Source of the DNA: Lactarius indigo
Lineage: Eukaryota; Basidiomycota; Agaricomycetes; Russulales; Russulaceae
Direction of reading: 5' to 3'
NCBI GenBank assembly: GCA_025766275.1
Contig: JAFKAC010000048.1
Span: 248,001-312,000, forward strand
Length of the DNA: 64,000 bases
Shown: positions 45,727 through 57,700 of the stretch, one piece after another
Layout: every line of letters begins with the position of its first letter
Position numbering within the stretch: the stretch's first letter is position 1
The notes under the pieces: model-generated
Told to the model about the DNA's origin: nothing
Databases searched by the model: none
Seen by the model: the letters and a program-made list of their open reading frames with translations, nothing else
Position numbers and translations under genes: made by a program

Positions 45727-47270
45727 ACACACAACGACCCCTCACAGACGAAGAAAAAGCCCGCGTTCCAGTATACTTCTTCGACCCCTATTTCTCTCTC
45801 ACCGATAATCTTTACTACGCCAAGTGGAAAGAAGAGGATATTTCCAGCCCCACAGGAAAACACCCGTGGACAATAGTCGCTACCCAGCACCAAATCGTTT
45901 TTCAGGACCTAAAAGAAGCCTTTCCTGGTATCGACAAAGTCAAAGACCTAAATTACAACTCCCTACAAGCTACTTTCAAAGAAAAGAACGTTCGTTGGAA
46001 CTTTGTAAACGAACAGTGGATCTACCTAAACAACAAACCAGTCCATTTTAACACACCTAGTCAATCCGAAGATTCAGACAGCGACACAGAGGAAGTATCG
46101 CAAATCCTAGACACTACTACCAAAAAACTCTCTGGTCTACTATCCCAAGTAACCTCCCGACCCTCGACACCCCAGATTTCCCCTAGTACCTCCGGCCCTA
46201 GCCGTTTCCCTGCAACAGCTCCCCCACATCGACTCCCATCACCACCCCTAACTGTTCAAGCCTCTTCCTCAGCTCCCCCCTTACCTGTTCCTCCTGTACC
46301 CACTGCCATGGCAGCACCTGCACCCGCAAAAATCTTAGGCGCAGCGCCGGAGCCCTTTGATGGCAAACCCAACCATGCCGAAGCTTTTTGGAACAACCTA
46401 GCCAACTACTTCCACCTAAACCAAGATATCTTTAATTCAGACGATAAAAAGATATCCACTGCTCTCACCTACTTCAAGGTTGGGACCTCAGCCGGAGAAT
46501 GGGCTCAAGATAGACAAAAGAAAGCCTTGAACCCAACCGGAGGAGCGGCAATATCCTTTGGCACCTGGGCGCAGTTCAAAACAGACTTTGATGCACACTT
46601 CGTTCCTGGTCATACTGCCATGGAATCCACCAACAAAATGTATTCTCTGAAGATGGGGACCCGACCTTTCAATGAATGGTTCCAAGAATGGTCAACCCAT
46701 GCTACACGAAGTGGTGCAAATGAACAAACCAAGATGTATGCCTTCCGACAAGCTATTCCAACAGCTCTGAATATGAAGCTGCTCGGCATATCCCCCATCC
46801 CTACCACCTTCGACACCCTTGTTGAGAAAGCAAGAGAATTCGATCGCGCATATCGAATTTACGCTGGTCACGCCATTAACCAGTTTAACAAGACCCATAA
46901 ACCTACTTCGGGACGCGCAGTCCTAGCAGAGGACGAGAGCGTAAATGTCAACGCCTCCTCATCACGTACCAAGCCAAGGGCCAAACTTACCAAAGAAGAG
47001 CGAGAGTACCGCTTCAAGAATAAACTCTGTTTGTACTGTGGAAAGCCAGGCCACGTACTTAAAGAATGTCACGCCAAGACGGCAGCCATGAGAGCCAAAG
47101 AAGGCCAATCCAACAACAACGCTAGGGCGCGCGGCGCCTTTGTTGATGAACCAAGTCAGGAGGAAGCACCTGCTGACCACCCAGCAAACATTGGAGCGAT
47201 ATATCGAGAGATACTCCCTTTTGACCCGGACGCACGTCCGCGTTCGGTGCCTATTAATGAGGATTTTTAG
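45723..47270 (+). CDS. gag: E2 Gag
   Basis: 515 aa starting at the first ATG after the leader apart from the 42924 mini-frame. The N-terminus has a Trp/Tyr-rich segment (VRWNFVNEQWIYLNN near residues 94-108) resembling in style the AUG-less parts of E1 and E3. A Ser/Pro linker follows, then the gag core near 205-380 (APEPFDGKPNHAEAFWNNL ... FNEWFQEW), and a CCHC knuckle CLYCGKPGHVLKEC near 437-450. The stop TAG 47268-47270 is preceded by T5. Structural and RNA-binding protein of the particle. Confidence 0.92.
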   Translation: MNTQRPLTDEEKARVPVYFFDPYFSLTDNLYYAKWKEEDISSPTGKHPWTIVATQHQIVFQDLKEAFPGIDKVKDLNYNSLQATFKEKNVRWNFVNEQWIYLNNKPVHFNTPSQSEDSDSDTEEVSQILDTTTKKLSGLLSQVTSRPSTPQISPSTSGPSRFPATAPPHRLPSPPLTVQASSSAPPLPVPPVPTAMAAPAPAKILGAAPEPFDGKPNHAEAFWNNLANYFHLNQDIFNSDDKKISTALTYFKVGTSAGEWAQDRQKKALNPTGGAAISFGTWAQFKTDFDAHFVPGHTAMESTNKMYSLKMGTRPFNEWFQEWSTHATRSGANEQTKMYAFRQAIPTALNMKLLGISPIPTTFDTLVEKAREFDRAYRIYAGHAINQFNKTHKPTSGRAVLAEDESVNVNASSSRTKPRAKLTKEEREYRFKNKLCLYCGKPGHVLKECHAKTAAMRAKEGQSNNNARARGAFVDEPSQEEAPADHPANIGAIYREILPFDPDARPRSVPINEDF

Positions 47271-50200
47271 GCTCTTCCATCGTAGCACTGTCGATTGGAA
47301 GTATTCGTGCCAGTAGTGTTGTACACGGCCTTTCCCTACTAGAGACGCTCGGAGCCGAGCATGTACCTGCAGAAACAATTCGGAATAGGAGAGCTCCTTC
47401 AATTGTTCTCAGAGTTACACTAGTAGGAAAGAAGTCTGGCAAAGAAATCAGTGCCCGCGCCCTGTTGGACAGTGGCGCGGAGGGCATCATCGTGGATGAT
47501 GGGTTTGCGCGTGCAAACAACCTAACAATGAGGACACTAATTAAACCCTTACCAGTTAGAAACGTGGATGGGTCTCCCAACAAGACGGGATCTGTTAGGT
47601 ATACTACGATCCAGAAGCTACAGATCAGAACTTCTGATAACGACTACCACGACGAAACCGTGGAGCTCTATGCAACTACCCTAGGGGAGCACGATATAAT
47701 CTTAGGAACAGATTGGCTCCAAGCACATAACCCTGAAATCGACTGGCACCAACCAAAAATAGCCTTCACACGATGCCCAAAAACCTGTACCCTGTCCTCC
47801 TCAGCGGTCGTCATTTCTTCAAAGACACCACAAACACGACACACGACTATTAATGTCCTGGAACTTGACCAAGAAACCTGTCTCCCCGTGGAGAACGAAA
47901 TTGAACCCCTGGAACCCACCTTTATCCAAGATGCCTGCGAACCCTGGCTGTGGATCCACAGCTTTAGCAAGTATGACCACCTTGCCATCCGAGCAAAGAT
48001 AACTACAAGCACCAAGATAGCAGCATGCACTGCACCTAAGCCTTCCACCGACCACATTCCGAGCCACTTCCAACGATATACTAAAGTATTCAGCGAAACC
48101 GCGTCTCACCGACTACCCCAACACCAGCCCTGGGATCACGCAATTGACCTCAAACCAGGAGCCACTATAAAGAATTGTGGCATTTATCGACTTACGCCAA
48201 AAGAATCCGATGCCCTCAAGGAGTATATCTCTGAACACCTAAAGAAAGGTTACATTCGACCATCTAAGTCACCCATGGCCTCCCCTTTCTTCTTTGTCGA
48301 TAAAAAGGATGGCAAACTCCGACCTGTACAAGACTACCGTGCCCTCAATGATATAACCATTAAGAACGCAGCCCCCCTTCCCCTTATCCCTGAACTTATC
48401 GACAAACTCCATGGTGCGCGCTACTTTACCAAGCTAGATATTCGTTGGGGATACAACAATATCCGCATCCGAGAAGGCGATGAATACAAGGCAGCCTTCA
48501 AAACATCCTTAGGACTCTTTGAACCCACAGTAATGACTTTCGGCCTTTGCAACGCCCCTGCCACTTTCCAGACATTCATGAACCAGATCTTTGAGTCCTT
48601 GATCGATGGTGGACATGTCGTGGTCTACCTCGATGACATCTTAATCTTCACAGAAGATATCTCCTCACTCACAGCATTAACACACGACGTGCTTCAACGA
48701 CTGGAGCGCCACGATCTCTACCTGAAACCTGAAAAATGTACATTTGCACAAACCTCCGTCGAATACCTCGGAATCGTCATTTCCGATGGCCAAGTTTCTA
48801 TGGACCCTGCAAAAGTTGCAGGCATTACTCAATGGCCCACCCCACGCACTGTCAAACAAGTCCAAGCCTTCCTAGGCTTTTGCAATTTCTACCGACGCTT
48901 CATTAAAGATTACTCCACTATCGCCCGCCCCTTATTTGACCTAACCAAGAAAGACGTCCCCTTTTCTTGGGGTACCGCGGCGGAAAGCGCTTTCCGCACC
49001 CTGATTAAATGCTTCATCGAAGCTCCTGTCCTTGCCCTGCCTGACCACTCCAAACCTTTCCGCCTCATCACCGACGCAAGTGATTTCGCTACCGGTGCCA
49101 TCCTTGAGCAACCAGATGCTTTGCAACGATGGCACCCCGTTGCCTTCCTTTCCAAATCCCTCCTTCCTGCTGAACGTCACTACGAAATCTGCGATAAGGA
49201 ACTTCTCGCCATCATCCATGCCTTGCATGCCTTCCGCCACTACTTGGAGGGACGGGATGACATTACTGAGATCTGGTCTGACCATGGCAACCTTGTCTAT
49301 TTTACCACAAAGCAGAAGCTCTCCCGCCGTCAGGCCCGTTGGGCCTTGTTCCTCTCTCGCTTCCAGTTCATCATCATCCACAAACCCGGTACACAGAATA
49401 AGTCTGATGCACTGTCTCGGCGTCCAGATCATAAAAAGGGGATAGCGGATGAAGATGAAAAGCGAGTACTCCTGGATACCAAATATTTTTCCATCAACGC
49501 AGTACAAAGGACTGCAGTAACCATTCAAGGAGATACCACCCTCCGGCAGCGAATCAAAAACACCCAGACCTACGACAAGGAAGTCAGCATGGCCCTCGAA
49601 TCCCTTCTAAAAAATGGCCCTCGATCCCTAGCTAAGGGCCTAGAAGAGTGGAACTTAGAAAACGGCATTATCTTGTTCAAAGGACAAATCTACGTTCCCA
49701 AAGACGACAACTTACGAAGAGACATCGTTAAAGCATACCATGACCACATCGCCACAGGACACCCTGGACGTTGGAAGACCTATGAGTTGATATCCCGAGA
49801 CTTCTGGTGGCCAGGCATATCAACCTTTGTTAAAACCTACGTTGATGGTTGCGCCATATGCCAAGCCACTAAAATCAAACCACGTACCCAAGTACCCCTA
49901 CAACCAAATACAATACCTGAAGAAATATGGGGGACCATCACAATGGACTTCATCACCGACCTCCCCCTATCCCACAACTACGATTCGTTATTTGTAGTGG
50001 TTGATCGACTCAGCAAAGCTATAGTCATTTCCCCTTGCAACAAAACCATCACTGCAGACGAAACAGCCCAACTCTACCTTGAAAACGTCTGGAGACGTAC
50101 TGGCCTACCTCGACAAGTCATTTCCGACAGAGGCCCCCAATTTGCATCAAAAGTCATGCAAGAAATTTGGAACAAACTAGGAGTCAAATCTACCCTGTCC

Positions 50201-51025
50201 ACAGCTTTCCATCCGCAAACAGATGGAGAAACCGAACGCGTAAACCAAGAACTTGAACAGTACCTCCGTGTCTTCTGTAACTTCCAACAAGACAACTGGG
50301 TAGACCTAATCCCATTCATGGAATTCGCGCACAATGCACGACAGCATAGTGCAACCCACAAATCACCCTTTGAAGTGTGGTATGGATACAATCCGGAGTT
50401 CATTCCCCCCATCCACTTCAATAGCAAGATACCTGTAGCCGAAGAAAGACTAGATGCACTTAACCGAATCTGCTCTGAAGTTACTGCAGCCCTCAAAGTT
50501 GCCGCAGAAGTAATGAGAAATTCCAAGTCAATCCCAACCCCTCGCAAGTTCAATGAAGGCGATCTAGTCTGGCTAGAAGGGACTAACATTCACACTACCC
50601 ACCCCAAAGCTAAACTCGCCCCCCGCCGCCATGGTCCTTTTAAAGTCCTATCTTCCTGGGGAGTTAACTGCAAACTCCAACTCCCAAAAACATGGCGAAT
50701 CCACCCAGTCTTCCATAATTCCCTGATCTCTCCGTACCAAGAAAACACCACGCATGGCCCTAACTTCACCCGACCGCCCCCCGAAATTGTCCAAGGGGAA
50801 GACGAACACTATGAAGTCGAAAGGGTCCTGCAATCAAAGATATCACCTAACAAGAAAGGCGTACTTTACTTGATCAAATGGAAGGGGTATCCCGACTCCG
50901 AAAATTCCTGGCTTCCTGCCTCCCAAATGACCCACGCCCGAGATCTTGTCCAACGTTTCCACAAGGACAACCCCTCCGCCCCTCAACCAAAGACCATTAG
51001 TGCTCGTGGAATAGCACAGTGCTAA
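47261..51025 (+). CDS. pol: E2 Pol polyprotein with chromodomain
   Basis: The pol frame (-1 relative to gag) opens at 47261 after TAA TGA and overlaps gag by ten nt, giving up to 1254 residues; there is no ATG near the start, so it must be made by recoding at the GATTTTTAG junction or by reinitiation. Order: protease (LLDSGAEG near 69-76), RT (YLDD 456-459), RNase H (ITDASDF near 603), integrase with HHCC finger (GHPGRW ... CAICQ near 830-870) and DDE core (MDFITDLP, SDRGPQF, ETERVNQ), GPF module, chromodomain near 1183-1240 (HYEVERVLQSK, LIKWKGYPDSENSWL). It ends soon after the chromodomain, unlike E1 and E3. Catalytic residues are present. Confidence 0.93.
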   Translation, partial: GFLGSSIVALSIGSIRASSVVHGLSLLETLGAEHVPAETIRNRRAPSIVLRVTLVGKKSGKEISARALLDSGAEGIIVDDGFARANNLTMRTLIKPLPVRNVDGSPNKTGSVRYTTIQKLQIRTSDNDYHDETVELYATTLGEHDIILGTDWLQAHNPEIDWHQPKIAFTRCPKTCTLSSSAVVISSKTPQTRHTTINVLELDQETCLPVENEIEPLEPTFIQDACEPWLWIHSFSKYDHLAIRAKITTSTKIAACTAPKPSTDHIPSHFQRYTKVFSETASHRLPQHQPWDHAIDLKPGATIKNCGIYRLTPKESDALKEYISEHLKKGYIRPSKSPMASPFFFVDKKDGKLRPVQDYRALNDITIKNAAPLPLIPELIDKLHGARYFTKLDIRWGYNNIRIREGDEYKAAFKTSLGLFEPTVMTFGLCNAPATFQTFMNQIFESLIDGGHVVVYLDDILIFTEDISSLTALTHDVLQRLERHDLYLKPEKCTFAQTSVEYLGIVISDGQVSMDPAKVAGITQWPTPRTVKQVQAFLGFCNFYRRFIKDYSTIARPLFDLTKKDVPFSWGTAAESAFRTLIKCFIEAPVLALPDHSKPFRLITDASDFATGAILEQPDALQRWHPVAFLSKSLLPAERHYEICDKELLAIIHALHAFRHYLEGRDDITEIWSDHGNLVYFTTKQKLSRRQARWALFLSRFQFIIIHKPGTQNKSDALSRRPDHKKGIADEDEKRVLLDTKYFSINAVQRTAVTIQGDTTLRQRIKNTQTYDKEVSMALESLLKNGPRSLAKGLEEWNLENGIILFKGQIYVPKDDNLRRDIVKAYHDHIATGHPGRWKTYELISRDFWWPGISTFVKTYVDGCAICQATKIKPRTQVPLQPNTIPEEIWGTITMDFITDLPLSHNYDSLFVVVDRLSKAIVISPCNKTITADETAQLYLENVWRRTGLPRQVISDRGPQFASKVMQEIWNKLGVKSTLSTAFHPQTDGETERVNQELEQYLRVFCNFQQDNWVDLIPFMEFAHNARQHSATHKSPFEVWYGYNPEFIPPIHFNSKIPVAEERLDALNRICSEVTAALKVAAEVMRNSKSIPTPRKFNEGDLVWLEGTNIHTTHPKAKLAPRRHGPFKVLSSWGVNCKLQLPKTWRIHPVFHNSLISPYQENTTHGPNFTRPPPEIVQGEDEHYEVERVLQSKISPNKKGVLYLIKWKGYPDSENSWLPASQMTHARDLVQRFHKDNPSAPQPKTISARGIAQC

Positions 51026-51036
51026 AAAGGGGATAC
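51023..51036 (+). other. E2 polypurine tract
   Basis: AAAAAGGGGATAC directly before the 3' LTR. Confidence 0.7.
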
Positions 51037-51705
51037 TGTCACGAACCTATAAACCGGTCGTGACTCAAGGGCACTTAGGACCGGTCCGCGTCGGTCCGGT
51101 CTTATGTAATCACCTTCCTAAAGGGGAATTCCGAATCGGAGTTTGAATTCTGTTCTCAAATGATCACGTGATCTGTCACGTGATCTCAAGCCACGTGTTG
51201 TGTACACGTGTACTTATCAACAGTTGATTGTTGATCAATCAACGAAGATAATCAACCAAGTCACCACTCCTCGGGAAATCCCGCATTGACCGCGGAATCA
51301 CGCCATCCTGACGCAAGATTGCGTCATCGACTGCGGCGCAGTCGTTCTATGTTTAAACCCCTTCTGATTGGACTCTATTGTTAGACGTCTCTAGAATGTT
51401 CCTTTGCGCAGTACTGCGCAGCACCCGTGGATAGGCCCTAAGCCTGCCCTAAAGCTACGCACAGACCACCCCCTGTAGTATATAAGCTGGTGCAATTCTA
51501 CGGACAGTCCCTCAGACTGTCCACTTGTGACATCTTCCCTCTTGCCTCTCAGCTCCTTCGAGTGCCCCACCTTGAGTGCGCCACTATCTTCTTTGAGCCA
51601 AGAACGCCTCCTCTTCGCCCCCGTCAACACCCTCTCCGTCTTTACCTCGCCCGCCGTCGTCTTCAACCGTATCCCTCGCTGTCGAGTGACAGTGAGTTCA
51701 CCACA
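51037..51705 (+). repeat. E2 3' LTR (669 bp)
   Basis: Equal in length to the 5' LTR with three visible substitutions (GGCACTTAGG, CAAATGATC and TTTACCTCG here). Followed by target duplicate CTACT. Confidence 0.95.
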
Positions 51706-53276
51706 CTACTTGAGTCAGTGTCGGGTCATTGACGAACGAAGCTAAGGAACTCACCCCGTCAGTAAGCCGGAATTGATGCTGTAAGCCATCAAGGTAGTAA
51801 TGGTGGAATCGGTTCTGTGCACGAACGTCAGCTAGTTCCATGACGTCGTGTCAAAAGGACGGGCTTGCCTCGCAAACCCGGTCTTCCTGTGGTAGAGGGA
51901 CCGGCACGTTGCTGCTGCAACCAATAGGTCCGCCAGAGCGCCTGCAGCCATCCCTGAGCACGAAATCCACTATCGAGCTGTCAGCGCGTGTAGATATGGT
52001 ATGGGCAGGGACCTACAGTCAAGGCGTGAAAAGCGGAGAACCGCTTGAGAACAGCCCTAAAAATGGGTCTCAATTTATTTGACATGCCCGAGAAGGGGCC
52101 GTACCTACTCTTTCATGGTGAAAACTAACAAGCAGGAATTTTAAGTCATTCACGGGCAAAACGGCGAACGCAAAGTAAGACACGAAGCAAGTAACTCACA
52201 AATCCCGAAGACTATGGAGATGCGAGTGAAGACAATCTAAGAGGGATAGCCAGAGCACCTACAGGAAGCGATAGCAACTAACACCACCTGCGGAACTACG
52301 TTCAGTGGTGCTTCGGTGAGTCAACTATTATAACTTACGATGATGATCGGGCAGATAATACTTTGACTCACTGGTAGAAATAGAAAGTCAATCGTAGATC
52401 GGAAGCAAAGTGAATGACAAAACGTACAAATGTAGACCCGTCTTGCATAATAACTAAGCTGCGTCAACAAATAGCGAGTAGAGACAAAGATAAAATGACA
52501 AACAACTCCACGGAAGCGCCGACGATGATCTATGACGACCTTCAGTAAGTACGTGACAGATAACTGAGTGTATAACGTACACTTATAATGATCTGAAACT
52601 ATGTGAGGCGGCGGTGGCATCGGACGCGGTGTGAGTGGCTATGGAAATAAGACTTCTGGGGTCACGTACACTCATGACCCTGAGGTACAAATCAGACACG
52701 ACTCAGCTTGCGACTCAGCTCAGCCCCAAAGTGATTGACTCACCATGTACTAGAGCGCAGGTTTTCGACATTGCCGAGGTTCAAAATGAGGTACCTACTA
52801 TAATGAGCGTATATAGGACGGAGTACGTATTGCCATCTCACCAGTAGATCACATAAGCGCATAGGACAGTGTGAAAACCATCCATGATTCTAATCAAGAC
52901 ATCAAAACATGGACAAGCTAGAACTCGAGTAACATTACGCACGTTACGAATGCAATGAAAAACCTGAGTAGCTTTGGGTCTTTATTCCGGTAGTGCCTGG
53001 GACCGATCAGTTTGTTGTGTGCGGAGATAATGACTAGTTACCAGAAGTACGTCCATCTACAAAAGTGGGAAATTTGGCAAGTTAGCATTCGAAAGGATAT
53101 CCCGTACGCTCGGACTCACGTCTGTGCAATTGTCAAACCAAAGAGACTACAAGAGAAATAGCTGAAGAGAAATAGCGGTGAAGCGCCCAAGTGAGAACTC
53201 ACGCAGTACTGACAAGCAGGCCGATAAAAGCAGCCCCAAAGGAGCTGCAGATGTCGGCGACAGGAGAGCCAGGCAT

Positions 53277-54283
53277 GTTCTGCAGTTGTGTTTTCGAGCT
53301 GAGGAATACCCCGTCCTGAAAAGTTTGACAATAGATAAAGGAGGGCTAAGGGGGAAAGAATCGGAAAAATACTTGCGACGAACATGAACTTGAATCGGCG
53401 CTGATGGCCGAGAAAGGCGGACATTGGTCATGTGACTCTGAAACGTCCGAGGGCTGAGAGAACACGAGAACGAGTAACGAAGAGTGCTAAAGCGAAGGTG
53501 CCGAAATATATAGACAAGATGCGAAGACGAGGGGGCGAAGCGAGATAACGTAGACATCCGAGTGTACCAGAGAGCACGTGTAGAATTGACATGGCCACCA
53601 GAGGATTGGCGTTACAGACTTACAGTGGTCTTGCCTTGATCGACGATACACCAAGACTTGTTCGAGTAAGTGTCATCGCAGGTGATCGATGGAGGCATGA
53701 ATGCCTAAATCCTAAAGGAACGAATCAGGTGGTAGGACGAGCATGTGAAGGAAGAGATACCACGATATGCAAAGTGGTAACCAGCAGTAGCGAGAGCAGC
53801 GGGCAGCAGCCCAGAGGGTGAGCAGCAGGTGGTAGATCACGGGTGGTGAAGGGGAAGAGTGTGGGGTAGAAAATGGGTGAGAAACGGTGCTAGAGTGGGC
53901 AGGAAGATGGCGGGATGCGAGGGTGGTGATTCCATAGTTCAAGTTCCGGTGAGAGGGAGAGGGCAGGCGTGGATCATGGGTGAGAAAGCCACGTGCAAGC
54001 AGTTACGCCGGCGCAGTTCGCTTGCCGATCTTGACAATCATAATCTTGATCGTAATCCCGATTTTCAGCAGTCTAACGAGCAATTTAATTTTAATTACAT
54101 AGCCGACTCCTGATTAGCCAACTCGAACGGTATTAGCCGGTTTCACTTCGCGACTCTTTGTGTCGCTCTCACTTGTAATTCTCACTTGTACTAATGCCAA
54201 ACGCTAGCACCTGCAGTGAATTCGACTTGGGCCATATTTAATATGAACCCTTTGGCTTGCTCGGTGCGTGCTATTCCGCTTCC
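53277..54283. other. Intergenic, no gene recognised
   Basis: Left side should hold the promoter of the split membrane-protein gene and the right side that of the Plavaka gene. Short open frames (53591-53821, 53859-54113) show no protein character. Confidence 0.4.
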
Positions 54284-54352
54284 ATGCTTCCATGCCCCCA
54301 CCCAGGTTGTGTTTTAACTTTCAGCAGTCAGCATGGGCGTACATGCCATTTC

Positions 54353-54782
54353 TGTTACGGTTCCGAGGGACCGTACGGGTTTTCTGCGGAGCTGAGCTCA
54401 ACGCGCTGGTAGAGTCGGGACTTGTTCTACAAACAAGTCAAGCTTTCGGGGATTTCTAGGCTCAACTCAAAGAGTATCGCTAGAGAGAGGGGAAGACACG
54501 CGGGTTTCTGAGACAAGGCAAGCTAGGTCGGATTCAAGAACTAAGAGTAGACAAAGTTTGTACTACTCGTTATGCTACGTCTTATACTCGTACATACTGG
54601 GGTTTTCGGGGGCCGTTTTCTATATGACACGTCACCTATCTGATTGCTACGTAGGTGATTCGCAATTCGAGCACCATAAGGCGTGCTTAAGACGATACCA
54701 GAGTTCTGCAAAACTTACGGGGTTGGTACTAGTCGGCCGCGCGTCGCGTGACGTGACGTCACGATGTCACGTGACCGTGACA
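54353..54782 (-). repeat. E3 3' LTR (430 bp)
   Basis: By eye identical to the copy at 61145-61574, including TGACGTCA at 54754-54761. Preceded on the plus strand by target ATTTC. Confidence 0.93.
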
Positions 54783-54793
54783 TAGCCCCCCTA

Positions 54794-57700
54794 CTAGACC
54801 GAGTCGCCTCGACTCGCACGACTGGTAGCGTGTGTGAAATCGTAGTCGTGTCGAAAAATGTAGTGATCGGGTCGTCTGTACGGGTCTCCTTGACGCTGCG
54901 CGCGAAGTCGCGCGGTGGCTTGTGTGGCGCGTTTGCGATTGACGGCGCGGCCAAGAACTGCGAGCCATGCGCAGTATGTGTTGGCGTGGGAAGTGATGGG
55001 TGATACGTGGCAGACTCGATGGTCTGCACACTTTGCGTGTGGGGTGCGGCACTCGAACGTGAGGTGATCCGTGCTGTCGCACCACGTACAGTTGGGGAGT
55101 CCTGCGCGACTGTGGATGGATGCGCGCCGATCGTCATACGATTCGCGGTTGTCGGTATTGCTCGTGGCAGTCGTGGCGGGGGCGACGATTTCGCCGTTCT
55201 CAACCTCGTGCAGGTCGGGTGAGACCGAACGCGCCGGTTCCTCGTGTAACTGTGGGTAAGTAAGACGTCTCGGATTGACTACAACCGCTTCGGCAAACGT
55301 GCGTGGTAGAATTTGAGGGGGAATCGGGAGGATTTGCTCGGCCATGATTACTGCCCGGTGGTGGCGAAGGCGGGGGTCGGAGATGCCGTCGTGAGTGAAC
55401 ACACTGGCAAGGGCGGTTGGCATAGGCTTCGGGAGGTATGGCGTTAGTCGAGTCACTGCTCGGGCCTCGAGGATGCGGCCGTCAATCTCGGCAGCGTTGT
55501 TAGCCCAATCGACCATGCTATGTTCGGCTTCTCTAAGACGCAACGCGAGGAGTTGCTGCTGTTGTACCGATTCCCGCAGCCGATGAACGTCTGCGCTGAG
55601 GCCTGGATCGGCGAGTCGTCCTAACACCTTGTCTATGTCGGCACGGGCCGGATGGTCAGGACGAAAAATGTCGATGAATTCTTTTTCAAGAATTCGTGGC
55701 TGGATGTCGGGGCGCGGTCGTGCTGTCAACTCGGCGTAGTAATATGGTTTACCACGTCCCTCAGTAGCGATAACGATGGGCTGCCCGCGCGCATTGATAA
55801 CGAATTGTAAGTAGGCGGCGTTCCTTCGTTCCCCATCGGAGCACGGTATCTCGACTTGGTATGGGTGCTCGGGCAGGACCTTCTGCCAATCGCCCAGGGG
55901 GGGCGAGACGTCCGAACCCGGACGTACTGGTAAAGGGTGTAGTACACGAGTGTTGGAACGTGCGGTGATTTCTTCGAGCGCTTCGCGTCGAAGGCGTTGC
56001 TGACGTCGTTGTTTGGCCTGTGAGTGTCGATAGTGATTGCCGTCGTCCCCGATATGTGTGCTCAGTCCCCACATATCTTCGCGCGAGCGTGGCGAGTTCA
56101 GCAAAGCGTTGTAGGATGGACCCACTTTCGCCCATTCGTTTACTTCTCGGTCGATACGTCGATTGACGTCGTCCGGGAGGTCTCGAGCAGCGATGACGGG
56201 GAACTGTGGGGGGTGTCTATCCATGGCGAGGGTGATGTGGTTGATTACTGTGCTCCTGCGACTCTTATACTGCTCGATGAGCTCGGGGGCGTGTAGATTG
56301 GAGACGGGTTCCCAGCTATCGTGAGCTGCGGAAAAACCTTTCCACCGTACCAAATATTGCGGCGTCTTTTTCTGCCCGTATGTTCGATAGTCGAGGAGGT
56401 CTTCTACTTCCCATTCGAGTTCGCCTTCTATTAGTTCCGGTGGGGGTTGCACTTCCTTCTCATCGTTCATACTGGTTTCTTTATAAGGGGTGAGTAACCC
56501 CGCGTGAACGACGTCGTGTATTTTCCAATGTGCCGGAAGTTGAAGGCGATACGCCATTTCCGATATGCGTTGAGAGATGATAAAGGGGCCATATCGGCGT
56601 GGAGATAGTTTAGCGGACGGATGCGTGGTTTTGATGTTCGTGGCGTCCAACCATACTTTATCACCCAATCGATAGGGCTGATAGCGTGGAGACTCTGTGA
56701 CCCATCGGAGTTGAGACGCTCGCATTGCGGTTTGTGCGTTTGCTCTCGCTTCTACTAGTTCCGCAAGTCGTTGATCGGCCGTAGGAGACTGTGTAGGGGT
56801 CTTGGGTTGATGAACAGTGGGTACGAATCCCATGAGTAATTCAAATGGCGTTTTCCGAGTGGTTTCCGAGGGCCAGGCATTTGTGGCGTATTGCGCGATC
56901 GGTAACATCGCTGCCCATTGATCCTGTTGATAGTTAGCGTAGATTCTCAGGTACTGTTCCAACTTTTGGTTGGTTCGTTCCGATTGTCCATCGGTACGAG
57001 GATGGTTACGCTGTGCTTATGTTTTGTTGTATCCCGAGCGCTGAACACAAATTCTTTGCTAGAGACGCTGTGAAACGGGGGTCCCGATCGGATATGATCT
57101 TATCCGGTAGGCCATAGTGCGGTAACACGTGTCGTACATATGCCTGCGCCGTTTCTTCTGTCCCGAATTTTTCCTTCCAAGGGATGAATATGTTAGCTTT
57201 AGAGCACCCCTGGTCTGTGATGGTAAGGATGGCGTCGAACCCGTGAGAGTTTGGAAGCTTCACGATGAAGTCGAGTGCTATGGTTTTGAATGGCAGGGGT
57301 GTTCCGTCGGGATAGATGGGTGATAGCGGTACTCGCGGTCGGTTGTTGAGGTTTTTGTTGGCTTGACACGCGATACAGCCTTTGACGTAGTCGATTCACG
57401 TCGTTTTCATGGCTGGCCACCAGTAATGTTTTTGTATGGCTGTCAGTGTATTGGATTGTCCCGGATGTCCCGCGGTGGGGAGGTCATGAAATGACCGAAT
57501 TACCCCCCTTCTCAAGGAGGTATCGTCCACGATTACCAAGCGACCAAGGTGAAAGTAAAGGCCGGTGGAGTCACGTGTGAGCGGGAGGCGAATTGTGGCA
57601 GCGAAAGAAGGGCTGAGCACGTTGTGCAGCATGGCATTGGTCATCGAGGGTCGTGACCTGCGCAGCGTTGGCAAAAAGCGAGGGAGGGAGCACCGTAATT

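Larger units (their letters stand above)
41983..51705 (+). mobile_element. E2: complete chromodomain Gypsy LTR retrotransposon with 3-kb leader
   Basis: Two 669-bp LTRs (TGTCACG...CACCACA) with three visible differences, flanked by CTACT at 41978-41982 and 51706-51710. Contents: self-priming site, a leader of about 3 kb with chained open frames and hairpins, gag, pol and a polypurine tract. Gag and pol are intact, so the element is young. Confidence 0.95.
41461..53276 (-). pseudogene. DUF6534-like membrane protein gene split by E2
   Basis: The 5' part lies right of E2: exon 53276-53203 starts MPGSPVADICSSFGAAFIGL and splices to 53146-53120 (LFGLTIAQ), the usual first helix of this family, then an exon near 53060-53050 and weaker remnants. 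The 3' part lies left of E2: a small exon 41772-41748 (YVNSLLAL) and the last exon 41689-41461 starting LNSRDYLRG, with a hydrophilic tail ending at TGA 41463-41461. The middle helices are hard to follow and some readings hit stops, so the gene may already have been decaying. E2 (41983-51705) with its target duplication CTACT lies between the two halves. Paralogue of the gene at 31.5-32.7 kb. Confidence 0.6.
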
